Shown here: positions 6,585-14,113 of the stretch, in pieces
Layout: the number at the start of each line of letters is the position of its first letter
How positions within the stretch are numbered: position 1 is the first letter of the stretch
Assembly: GCA_030646595.1 (NCBI GenBank)
Contig: JAUSKS010000108.1
Span: forward strand, 1-20,445
Reading direction: 5' to 3'
Source: Gallionellaceae bacterium
GTDB lineage: Bacteria > Pseudomonadota > Gammaproteobacteria > Burkholderiales > Gallionellaceae
DNA: 20,445 nt
Notes under the pieces: model-generated
Databases searched by the model: none
What the model saw: the letters and a program-made list of their open reading frames with translations, nothing else
Told to the model about the DNA's origin: nothing
Position numbers and translations under genes: made by a program

Positions 6585-7928
6585 ATGAACAGACCCGAAA
6601 TCGTTACAAAGTCACTGATGTGGTTCGTGGTATTGCTGCTGGTTTGTTTGACAGCAGGGTGTGGAGGAAAAGGGTTAAGCTCAGGGAACATTGCCCCCGA
6701 GGTGGCCAAAGCCATTACCGCCTTTTCGCTTGCCGGGGTTGCGGGGACCATAAATGAAACGGCAAAGACCATCGCGGTACCCATGCCGTACGGCACAAAC
6801 GTGACGGCTCTGATTGCGACATACACGACTACCGGCGCAGGCGTGAAGGTGGGGGCGACGACGCAGGTAAGCGCTGCAACGGCGAACGACTTTACCAGCC
6901 CGGTGGCGTACATCGTAACTGCGGCAGACAACTCGACGGCGACCTATAACGTGACCGTTACTGTGGCTCCGAACTCTGCCAAAGCCATTACCGCCTTTTC
7001 GCTTGCAGGGGTTGCGGGGACCATAAAAGAAACGGCAAAGACCATCGCGGTACCCATGCCGTACGGCACAAACGTGACGGCTCTGGTTGCGACATACACG
7101 GCTACCGGCGCAGGCGTGAAGGTGGGGGCGACGACGCAGGTAAGCGCTGCAACGGCGAACGACTTCACCAGCCCGGTGGCGTACATCGTAACTGCGGCAG
7201 ACAACTCGACGGCGACCTATAACGTGACCGTTACTGTGGCTCTGGCAGCTCCGGTACCTCTTGGCTTGGCCGGAAATTATGTGATTTTCGCAAACACGGG
7301 AATTGACACTTCTGCGGGCTCATCGGTGATTACTGGAGATATGGGAGCCGGCCCAGGAATCACCTCGACCAGCATCACCGGATTTGCGCTGAACCTACCC
7401 GCAGCGAGTGCATTTTCAACCTCTGCCCAAGTAAGCGGAAACGTCTACGCATTTGATTACGCGCCCCCTACTCCGGCTAATGTGACCACGGCTTCAAACG
7501 ACATGGGAACCGCCTACACCGACGCCGCTTCACGGACAGCTACATCTGCTGCGACTACCAACGTGGGTAACGGAACACTTACCGGTTTAACCCTCACCCC
7601 CGGCGTCTACCAATGGGGTACCGCCGTTAATATAACAACGGATCTCACCCTCAATGGCAGTGCGACAGATGTATGGATATTCAAGGTGGCGGGAATTCTC
7701 GATCTGGTCGCGGCCAAGAGCGTTCTCCTAACCGGTGGAGCATTGCCCAAGAACATCTTCTGGCAGGTTGCCGGTGCTGTGAACATTGGAGCGGCCGCAC
7801 ACATGGAGGGAGTGATCCTCTCTCAAACAGCGATCACACTAGGGGCGGGCGCATCGGCAAACAGCAGACTTTTGGCGCAGACCACCGTCACTTTGGAAAG
7901 TAATGCGGTTACACAACCTGCCCCATAA
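6585..7928 (+). CDS. DUF3494 (ice-binding-type) lipoprotein 1
   Basis: This is a 447-residue precursor. A lipoprotein signal ends in LTAGC (Cys26), and Gly at +2 favours the outer membrane. Two DUF5018-like Ig repeats of 91 codons (motif SLAGV-GTI-ETAKTI, then VTAAD-STATYNVTVTV) come next. Residues about 224-447 are a DUF3494 beta-solenoid with LTPGVYQWG, DVWIFKVAG, KNIFWQVAGA and the C-terminal LAQTTVTL--NAV. DUF3494 is the fold of characterised bacterial and fungal ice-binding proteins; actual ice binding by this copy is inferred. The start at 6585 is chosen over GTG at 6573 because GGTGGAG precedes it and the MNR N-terminus matches its paralogues. The two Ig repeats are 98% identical at DNA level. 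No terminator follows, and the next leader starts only about 20 bp downstream. Confidence 0.9.
   Translation: MNRPEIVTKSLMWFVVLLLVCLTAGCGGKGLSSGNIAPEVAKAITAFSLAGVAGTINETAKTIAVPMPYGTNVTALIATYTTTGAGVKVGATTQVSAATANDFTSPVAYIVTAADNSTATYNVTVTVAPNSAKAITAFSLAGVAGTIKETAKTIAVPMPYGTNVTALVATYTATGAGVKVGATTQVSAATANDFTSPVAYIVTAADNSTATYNVTVTVALAAPVPLGLAGNYVIFANTGIDTSAGSSVITGDMGAGPGITSTSITGFALNLPAASAFSTSAQVSGNVYAFDYAPPTPANVTTASNDMGTAYTDAASRTATSAATTNVGNGTLTGLTLTPGVYQWGTAVNITTDLTLNGSATDVWIFKVAGILDLVAAKSVLLTGGALPKNIFWQVAGAVNIGAAAHMEGVILSQTAITLGAGASANSRLLAQTTVTLESNAVTQPAP
6711..7241 (+). repeat. near-perfect tandem duplication inside DUF3494 gene 1
   Basis: Copies 6711-6968 and 6984-7241 (258 bp each, period 273 bp) differ at only five positions by direct comparison. 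The matching Ig repeats in the two neighbouring genes are far more divergent from one another. This indicates a recent internal duplication or gene conversion, and a site prone to repeat-number change. Confidence 0.95.
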
Positions 7929-7944
7929 GGCATGAGCTTTTAAT

Positions 7945-8073
7945 ATTTCCTTATGTGTGACAGCGTACGGAACATCGTGGACGAAAATATGATAGTGCAG
8001 CCGGGTGTGATTTGTGCCTTAACTCCGAATGGTTCGATTTTGAAATGGGGCTGGCAAAATTGATGCTCGCATA
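7945..8073 (+). promoter_or_regulatory. conserved leader of DUF3494 gene 2
   Basis: TTTCCTTATGTGTGACAGCG starts the block. It continues with GATAGTGCA, GTGCCTTAACTCC, GGTTCGATTTTG and GATGCTCGCATA, in the same order as in the other three leaders. TTATG lies 192 bp before the start codon. Only the 3' part of the longer leader is present; the terminator and 5' leader seen between genes 2, 3 and 4 are missing here. Confidence 0.65.
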
Positions 8074-8142
8074 AGCGTCAGTAATGAGCCAGTCGATTAC
8101 ACCAATATTTTTTGCATTCTAATTTTAAAGAGGAGAAACATA

Positions 8143-9825
8143 ATGAACAGATTCGAAAGTATTACCAAGCCACTAAGGTGGTTTATGGCATTCCTGTTGG
8201 TTGCTTTTGTGGCTGGATGCGGAGGTGGCGGGGGAGGAGGTGGAGCCGTACCTCTGAGTTCTACCAAGGCCATTACTGCTTATTCGCTTGCCGGGGTTAC
8301 AGGGACTGTCAATGAAACGGCAAAGACCATCGCGGTGACCATGCCGTCCGGGACAAACGTAACGGCGCTGGTTGCAACATTCACAACCACAGGGGCAAGC
8401 GTAGCGGTAACCGCTACACCGCAGTCGAGCGGTACAACGCCAAATGATTTCACTAGCCCGGTGACATACACGGTAACTGCTGCCGACGCTACAACGGCGA
8501 CTTATATCGTAACTGTAACTGTGGCTCCGGCCTCCGCCAAGGCCATTACCGCCTATTCGCTTGCCGGGGTTGCAGGGACCATCAATGAAACGGCAAAGAC
8601 CATCGCGGTGACCATGCCGTTCGGGACAAATGTAACAGCTCTGGTTGCGACATTTACGAGCACAGGAGCGGGCGTTCCTACAGTGGGAGGAGTGAATCAG
8701 GTGAGTGGTACAACGCCAAATGATTTCACAACTTCGAAGGCATACATCGTAACTGCTGCTGACACTACAACGGCGACCTATACCGTAACCGTAACCGTGG
8801 CCGCCAGCTCTGCCAAGGCCATTACCGCCTATTCGCTTGCCGGGGTTGCAGGAGCTATAGATCAAACGGCAAAGACCATCGCGGTGAGCATGCCGTCCGG
8901 AACAGACGTAACGGCTCTGGTTGCGACATTCACGACCACAGGAGCAAGCGTGAAGATTGGAGCGGCTATCCAAGTGAGCGGTACAACGGCAAACAACTTC
9001 ACAACACCGAAGGCGTACATCGTAACTGCGGCCGATGCATCAACGGTGACTTATACCGTAACTGTGTCTCTAGCAGCAGGCCCGCCAGCAGTAAATCTTT
9101 TGTCAATATCAACAAATAATTTCGTGATCCTGGCAACATCGATGATTACAGAAGCTGCTCCGGTTAATGGTGCTATCACTGGAAATATCGGAGTGAGTCC
9201 AGCCGCCGGCTCTACTATCCTTGTAGCATGCACAGAAATGCTGACCGGGAAAATATACCAGGTCGATGATGCATATGCAGATGCTGCTTGTTCTATGTCT
9301 GGAACTGTAAGTGCCGGGGTGAATAAGACCTTGGTGGATCAAGCAGTGCTCGACATGGGAACTGCATATACCGCAGCCTCAGACCCGGCAACACCGGCAG
9401 GAGTGGGCGCTTCCAATCTTGACCTGCTCGGTGGAAATATTCCCGCAGGGACGAACTTTACTCCGGGCGTCTACACTTGGGGTTCCAATGTCAATATAAA
9501 CGGAAATATCACCCTCACAGGTGGCGCAAGCGATGTTTGGATATTCCAAATGTCGGGCAATCTCGCTATCGCCTCTTGCGGTTCTTGTGCAAGTGCGGCA
9601 GACGGAGCCGCCATTAAGGTAATTCTCAGCGGTGGAGCCTTGGCCTCGAATGTCTTCTGGCAGGTCGGTGGCGCCACTACAACGCTCGGAACGTACTCCA
9701 CGTTTAATGGAAATATATTGACCGCACCGGCTGGGCTGATTGCCATACAAACCGGCGCAATACTGCATGGTAGAGCATTGTCTGGCACCTCAGTCGCTCT
9801 GGATGGGAATGCGGTAGGGCCGTAA
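8143..9825 (+). CDS. DUF3494 (ice-binding-type) lipoprotein 2
   Basis: This is a 560-residue precursor. The signal MNRFESITK...VAGC gives lipidated Cys26, followed by eight glycines that would act as a flexible tether. Three DUF5018-like Ig repeats start near 8269, 8542 and 8818 (periods 273 and 276 bp). Residues about 316-560 form a DUF3494 domain with FTPGVYTWGSNV, DVWIFQMSG, SNVFWQVGG and a C-terminal GTSVALDGNAV. The domain is more divergent than its neighbours and has four cysteines (C363, C383, C479, C482) absent from genes 1 and 4, which could form disulphides in the extracytoplasmic space. GAGGAG lies before the ATG. A clear terminator follows at 9861-9887. Likely a surface- or outer-membrane-anchored ice-binding or adhesion protein; binding itself is inferred. 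Confidence 0.9.
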   Translation: MNRFESITKPLRWFMAFLLVAFVAGCGGGGGGGGAVPLSSTKAITAYSLAGVTGTVNETAKTIAVTMPSGTNVTALVATFTTTGASVAVTATPQSSGTTPNDFTSPVTYTVTAADATTATYIVTVTVAPASAKAITAYSLAGVAGTINETAKTIAVTMPFGTNVTALVATFTSTGAGVPTVGGVNQVSGTTPNDFTTSKAYIVTAADTTTATYTVTVTVAASSAKAITAYSLAGVAGAIDQTAKTIAVSMPSGTDVTALVATFTTTGASVKIGAAIQVSGTTANNFTTPKAYIVTAADASTVTYTVTVSLAAGPPAVNLLSISTNNFVILATSMITEAAPVNGAITGNIGVSPAAGSTILVACTEMLTGKIYQVDDAYADAACSMSGTVSAGVNKTLVDQAVLDMGTAYTAASDPATPAGVGASNLDLLGGNIPAGTNFTPGVYTWGSNVNINGNITLTGGASDVWIFQMSGNLAIASCGSCASAADGAAIKVILSGGALASNVFWQVGGATTTLGTYSTFNGNILTAPAGLIAIQTGAILHGRALSGTSVALDGNAVGP

Positions 9826-9860
9826 GGCAGACAGCATTTAGAATGCGAAGCAGCAAATAT

Positions 9861-9887
9861 AAGGCCGTCGCAAGACGGCCTTCTTCA
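9861..9887 (+). terminator. intrinsic terminator of DUF3494 gene 2
   Basis: A perfect 9-bp stem (9861-9869 AAGGCCGTC, 9874-9882 GACGGCCTT) with a GCAA tetraloop is followed by CTTC, 36 bp after the stop codon. A homologous hairpin follows gene 3 at 11977-12004, so the gene and its terminator were duplicated together. Confidence 0.85.
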
Positions 9888-9957
9888 TAATGGCATGAGT
9901 TTTCTCTACTCAGACAGCATCCCGTAATTGAGCTACTACCGATTACATCTCAATAAC

Positions 9958-10098
9958 CTTAGAAAAAGCAGTTGGCGAGAAATATCATGCTGTTTCAATA
10001 CGTTGTGCTGCTCTTGTAGGTGCGAATTTATTCGCACGCAACCTATTGTTCGGGCGAATAAATTCGCACCTACATACCCCTCAACTGCTTTTTCTAGG
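9958..10098. mobile_element. 141-bp MITE-like palindromic insertion with target duplication
   Basis: Terminal inverted repeats of 17 bp (9958-9974 and 10082-10098, one mismatch, core AGAAAAAGCAGTTG) are flanked directly by ATAAC on both sides (9953-9957 and 10099-10103), a probable 5-bp target-site duplication. Inside is a perfect 21-bp inverted repeat (10015-10035 with 10054-10074, loop 18 bases) whose GTAGGTGCGAATT arms resemble REP/REPIN elements. No coding capacity is seen. Removing the element and one ATAAC restores a leader that aligns with those of genes 1 and 4. Confidence 0.8.
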
Positions 10099-10130
10099 AT
10101 AACTGCTTTCATGTGATTTCCCAATAAAGA

Positions 10131-10254
10131 TTTCCTTATGTGTGACAGCGTACAGAGCACCGTAGACGGAAGTGGGACATTGCAACTGCATGTAACAAAT
10201 TGCCTTAGCTCGGGTTGATTCGATTCTGGATTAAAGCAGGCAAAATATAAGCAG
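10131..10254 (+). promoter_or_regulatory. conserved leader of DUF3494 gene 3
   Basis: The block starts TTTCCTTATGTGTGACAGCG (16 or more bases identical to the gene 2 leader). It continues GACGGAAGTGGGACA, CAAATTGCCTTAGCTC, GATTCGATTCTGGATT and AAGCAGGC. TTATG lies 180 bp before the start codon. The MITE-like insertion lies 33 bp upstream of the block. Confidence 0.65.
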
Positions 10255-10315
10255 CCGCAAAGGTTCTGTCGATTGCACCGATGCTTTTTTTGAATCAGAT
10301 AAATAGGAGAAGAAA

Positions 10316-11944
10316 ATGAACAGGTTCGAAAGCATTACAAAATCGCTGAGGTGGTTCATGGCATTGCTGCTGGTCGCTTTTGTGGCGGGATGCGGTGGCG
10401 GTGGCGGTGGAAGCGGAAGCGGCACTACGGCAACCAATGCCATTACAGCCTATTCGCTTGCCGGAGTTACAGGGACTATAAACGAAACGGCAAAGACCAT
10501 CGCGGTGACTGTGCCGAATGGGGCAAACATAACGGCTCTGGTTGCAACATTCACTGCCACAGGGGCAAGTGTAAAGGTGGGGGCGACAGTTCAGGCGAGT
10601 GCTGCAACACCGAATGACTTCACAGCGCCAGTGACATACATCGTAACTGCGGCAGATGGCACAACGGCAACCTATACCGTAACCGTAACTGGAGCCTTAA
10701 ACTCTGCCAAGGCCATTACAGTTTATTCGTTTGCCGGGGTTACAGGAACCATAAATGAAACGGAAAAGACTATAGCGGTGACCATGCCAAACGGAACAAA
10801 TATAACGGCTTTGGTTGCGACATTCACGACCACGGGGGTAGGCGCACCTACGGTGGGAGGAGTAAACCAGGTTAGCGGTACAACGGCAAATGACTTCACA
10901 GTTGCGAAGGCATACATCGTCACTGCTGCAGATGGCACAACGGCGACCTATACCGTAACCGTAACCGTGGCATCAGCCACTGCCAAGGCCATTACCACCT
11001 ATTCGTTTGCCGGATTGCCGGGGGCTACAGGAACTATAACCGAGCCGGCACACACCATAGCGGTGACCGTACCAAACGGGACAAACGTAACGGCTCTGGT
11101 TGCGACATTCACGACTACTGGTGCAAGTGTTACGGTAGCTGCCGCACCGCAGACAAGCGGTGCAACGGCGAATAACTTCACAGCTCCGGTGGCATACCTT
11201 GTAACTGCAGCAGACGCATCAACGGTAACCTATAACGTAACCGTAACCGTGTCCACAGCGGCAGGTCCAGCACCGATAAATTTGGGAACGGCGGGCAATT
11301 TTGTGATTCTGGCGAAAACAGGAGTTTCAACTACTGGAACCACCGCAGTGATTGGAGATATTGGAGTTAGTCCTGCAGCAGCGAGTTACCTGACTGGTTT
11401 TTCACTGATCGCGGATCCCTCAAATGTATTTTCAACATCATCCTTAGTGACCGGAAGTTTGTACGCAGCCAACTATGCTGTGCCTACTCCCAGCAACATG
11501 ACCACGGCTGTAAGCGACATGGAGACTGCGTTCACCGATGCTGCAGGAAGAACCGTGCCTGCTGCTGTAACAGAACTGGGGGCTGGGGATATTAGCGGGA
11601 TGACACTCGCTCCTGGCCTTTACAAATGGGGCACCGGCGTTTTAATAACCGGGGTCGGCGTTACTCTCTCGGGTGGCGCCAATGATGTCTGGATCTTCCA
11701 GATAGCACAAAATCTCACCGTAAGTAACAGTGCCATTATTACCCTGAGCGGCGGTGCGCAGGCCAAAAACATTTTCTGGCAGGTTTCTGGCCAAACGCTC
11801 CTTGGAACAGCGGCTGATTTCAAGGGAATTATATTGTGCCAAACACTTATTTCGCTGAACACCGGCGCAGTAATGACCGGCAGGGCGTTGTCACAGACTG
11901 CGGTTACATTGGATGCTAATGCAGTTACGAAACCAGCCCCATAA
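10316..11944 (+). CDS. DUF3494 (ice-binding-type) lipoprotein 3
   Basis: This is a 542-residue precursor. The signal is nearly identical to that of protein 2 (VAGC, Cys26), followed by six glycines and an SGSG linker. Three DUF5018-like Ig repeats start near 10439, 10712 and 10988. Residues about 320-542 form a canonical DUF3494 domain: NFVILAKTGVSTTG, IGDIGVSPAA, LAPGLYKWGTGV, NDVWIFQIAQNL, KNIFWQVSGQ and a C-terminal LSQTAVTLDANAVT. Rows of Thr/Ala/Ser with T-x-T pattern are what the ice-binding face of characterised members looks like. AGGAGA precedes the ATG. It has its own leader and its own terminator, so it is probably a single-gene transcription unit. Anchored at the outer membrane by inference (Gly at +2). 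Confidence 0.92.
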   Translation: MNRFESITKSLRWFMALLLVAFVAGCGGGGGGSGSGTTATNAITAYSLAGVTGTINETAKTIAVTVPNGANITALVATFTATGASVKVGATVQASAATPNDFTAPVTYIVTAADGTTATYTVTVTGALNSAKAITVYSFAGVTGTINETEKTIAVTMPNGTNITALVATFTTTGVGAPTVGGVNQVSGTTANDFTVAKAYIVTAADGTTATYTVTVTVASATAKAITTYSFAGLPGATGTITEPAHTIAVTVPNGTNVTALVATFTTTGASVTVAAAPQTSGATANNFTAPVAYLVTAADASTVTYNVTVTVSTAAGPAPINLGTAGNFVILAKTGVSTTGTTAVIGDIGVSPAAASYLTGFSLIADPSNVFSTSSLVTGSLYAANYAVPTPSNMTTAVSDMETAFTDAAGRTVPAAVTELGAGDISGMTLAPGLYKWGTGVLITGVGVTLSGGANDVWIFQIAQNLTVSNSAIITLSGGAQAKNIFWQVSGQTLLGTAADFKGIILCQTLISLNTGAVMTGRALSQTAVTLDANAVTKPAP

Positions 11945-11976
11945 GGTATGAGGTAGAGAATGTGAAGCAGTGAATA

Positions 11977-12004
11977 AAAGGCCGTCGCGATACGGTCTTT
12001 TTTT
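11977..12004 (+). terminator. intrinsic terminator of DUF3494 gene 3
   Basis: A 9-bp stem (11977-11985 with 11992-12000, one G-U pair) is followed by a run of seven T (11998-12004). It is homologous to the hairpin after gene 2, with the same flanking sequence (GAAGCAG before, CATAATGG after). Confidence 0.85.
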
Positions 12005-12410
12005 CATAATGGTATGTGCTTCGCTTACTTAAGCACAAAATTAAATGGCAATGCACAAGCATGCCATGCAGTGACGCATAACGAATGAGCGGATTAACTT
12101 TTACCTGCCGTGTGTGGCAGCACAGATTACATCTCAAATACTGCCCTATTGGGCTTTCAAAATAAAACCTTACTTATGTGCGCTGGCGAACGGAGCGGCG
12201 TGAGATGAAGTGTGATAGTTCACCCAAGTTTTGCAAATTGCTTTGGTTTCGGTTTGTTCGATTTTTAGTTGTAGCAGACCAACCTGAAGCTCACATAATC
12301 GTAAAGCATGTCAGCTGAAAATGTTGGCGTCTCATACCAAGATAATTAGCATCAAGTGATCGGTAAATAGCGTCGATATTTTTTGGATTAAATGTAAAGG
12401 GGTTAAGCAA
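12005..12410 (+). other. intergenic leader region before DUF3494 gene 4
   Basis: About 400 bp without a supportable gene. It carries the duplicated 5' leader part near 12099-12140, the conserved block at 12168-12297, and about 110 bp unique to this copy before a ribosome-binding stretch (AAGGGG) ahead of the ATG at 12411. Confidence 0.6.
12168..12297 (+). promoter_or_regulatory. conserved leader of DUF3494 gene 4
   Basis: TTATGTGCGCTGGCGAACGG starts the core, followed by GATGAAGTGTGATAGTTCA, GCAAATTGC, TTGTTCGATTTTTAG and CTGAAGCTCACATA, in the same order as the other leaders. TTATG lies 237 bp before the start codon. Similarity to the gene 1 leader extends upstream (12099-12140 with 6299-6347, including TTACCTGC-GTGT and CTCAAAT). 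Confidence 0.65.
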
Positions 12411-14006
12411 ATGAACAGATTTGAAAGCGTTACAGATGGAGCTGATGTTCATTCAAATTGGCTTCCAAGCGAAGGCAACACAGTGGTTAACCATAAGCCA
12501 CGGATGTGGCTCATGGTATTGTCACTGGTTGCTTTTGTGGCAGGGTGCGGAGGCGGAGGGAACGGTTCAATTCTGGGAGGTCTTCCCCCATTGACGCAAG
12601 CGACGTTGACTGACGTAACCAAGCCCAGAGTGACGCTTACTGTTCCTGCCACGACGAGCCCTGGCCCGACTCTTGTCGCGCCAGCCAACGTGGCAATTAC
12701 CGCAACTTTCACTGAGGCTATGCTCCCAGGCACGATAACCGCAGCAAGCTTTATGGTTGTAGATACAACAACTCCCGGAGCTGTCGCCGCTGTCACTGTA
12801 ACTTACGATACTGCCTCTAAAACGGCGATCTTTACGCATGCTGGGCTTACAGTCGGCGATAACTATACTGCCACAATTACTACCGTAGCCACAGATATGG
12901 CGGGCAATGCGCTGGCAGGCAATCAAGCCGCCTTGCCCGCAGCAAGTAACTATGTGTGGACTTTTACCGCCTCGGCTGTAGATGTTACCTCACCCACAGT
13001 GACGCTTACCGCTCCTGCTGATCTTGCCACAGCGGTGGCTATCAACAGTACCGTCAACGCAACATTCAGCGAGGCAATAGATCCGACAAAGATTTGTGGT
13101 TCGGCAAACTTGACGGCAGCATGCCCCGTGGCAACCTTTACGGTGGTGAACACAACACTTGGCGGAACTCCCGTAGCGGGCGTCGCAAGCTACGTAGCCA
13201 ACAGCAACATCGCGACCTTTACACCATCAAGCAATCTCGCAACCAGCACATTGTTTACGGCCACAGTTACCAATGTGGTTACGGATTTGGCAGGCAATAC
13301 ATTAATAGCTGGGGTCAAGCCGAACCCATGGACTTTTACCACAGGTACGGGGCTCGCACCGGGCGCAGCAAATTTTGGCACAGCCAGCACTTTTGGAATC
13401 ATGGCAACCTCCGCGATCACCAACACCGGTGCGGCCACTATAGTCAATGGAGATGTCTCACTGGAACCGGGTACGTCCAATGGCTTGTTGCCAATACAGG
13501 TAAACGGCTCGATACATATTAACGACACAGTATCGCATCAAGCCAGAGCAGATCTGTTGGCCACATATAACACCCTCAAGAGCATGTCACCGGGAACAAC
13601 CGTGCCTGGTGGTACAGACTTGGGCGCATTCGGTATCACTCCGGGTACGCTCGCTCCAGGCACCTATACATCTGGCAGCACGATGCTGGTCTCGACCCCT
13701 CTTACTCTCGACGCCGGAGGCGATGCAAATGCAGTCTGGGTGTTCCAGATTGGTTCATCGCTGACAACAAATGTGGGTGGAGGAAATATTTCACTGGCTA
13801 ACGGTGCGCAAGCCAAGAATGTGTTCTGGGTTCCAACATCAGACGCGACTGTAGGAGTGGGCACTACATTCAATGGGAGCATAGTGGCCGGCAGGGATGC
13901 CACTGGTCAGACTGGTGCAACCATAAACGGCAGAATATTGGCAGGGGCGATCACTGCGGGCACGATTGCTCTGGACACAAATACTGTCAACGTGCCGCTC
14001 CCATAA
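12411..14006 (+). CDS. DUF3494 (ice-binding-type) lipoprotein 4 with Big_5 Ig domains
   Basis: This is a 531-residue precursor. It starts MNRFESVT like its neighbours, but a 20-residue segment is inserted after residue 8, so the signal has a 31-residue N-region before the hydrophobic core and lipobox VAGC (Cys46). Residues about 65-310 hold two Big_5/SbsA-type Ig domains (VTKPRVTLT, ATFTEAM, ATDMAGNALAG; then VTSPTVTLT, ATFSEAI, VTDLAGNTL), unlike the DUF5018-like repeats of genes 1-3. Residues about 319-531 are DUF3494 (FGIMATSAITNTG, LAPGTYTSGS, AVWVFQIGS, KNVFWVPTSD, GTIALDTNTV). The shared N-terminus and leader with a different spacer indicate domain exchange. Outer-membrane anchoring (Gly at +2) and ice binding are inferred. 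Confidence 0.9.
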   Translation: MNRFESVTDGADVHSNWLPSEGNTVVNHKPRMWLMVLSLVAFVAGCGGGGNGSILGGLPPLTQATLTDVTKPRVTLTVPATTSPGPTLVAPANVAITATFTEAMLPGTITAASFMVVDTTTPGAVAAVTVTYDTASKTAIFTHAGLTVGDNYTATITTVATDMAGNALAGNQAALPAASNYVWTFTASAVDVTSPTVTLTAPADLATAVAINSTVNATFSEAIDPTKICGSANLTAACPVATFTVVNTTLGGTPVAGVASYVANSNIATFTPSSNLATSTLFTATVTNVVTDLAGNTLIAGVKPNPWTFTTGTGLAPGAANFGTASTFGIMATSAITNTGAATIVNGDVSLEPGTSNGLLPIQVNGSIHINDTVSHQARADLLATYNTLKSMSPGTTVPGGTDLGAFGITPGTLAPGTYTSGSTMLVSTPLTLDAGGDANAVWVFQIGSSLTTNVGGGNISLANGAQAKNVFWVPTSDATVGVGTTFNGSIVAGRDATGQTGATINGRILAGAITAGTIALDTNTVNVPLP

Positions 14007-14113
14007 GGCTGAGGCATAAAAAAGCCGACAGCATCATTTCTGCCGCCCCTTGTTGCTTGATCAAGACACAATTAATTTGCAGAGCAATTTATTTAAATTT
14101 TGTGAGAAAAAAC

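Noticed and set aside
8173..8973. Open frame of 266 codons on the minus strand with Cys/Gly/Arg-rich repeats
   Set aside because: It is antisense to the Ig repeats of ice-binding-type gene 2; its repeats simply mirror those of the real gene.
6711..11260. Regular DNA repeats of about 273 bp suggesting a CRISPR-like or satellite array
   Set aside because: They are in-frame coding repeats of Ig-like domains, with no short repeat/spacer structure.
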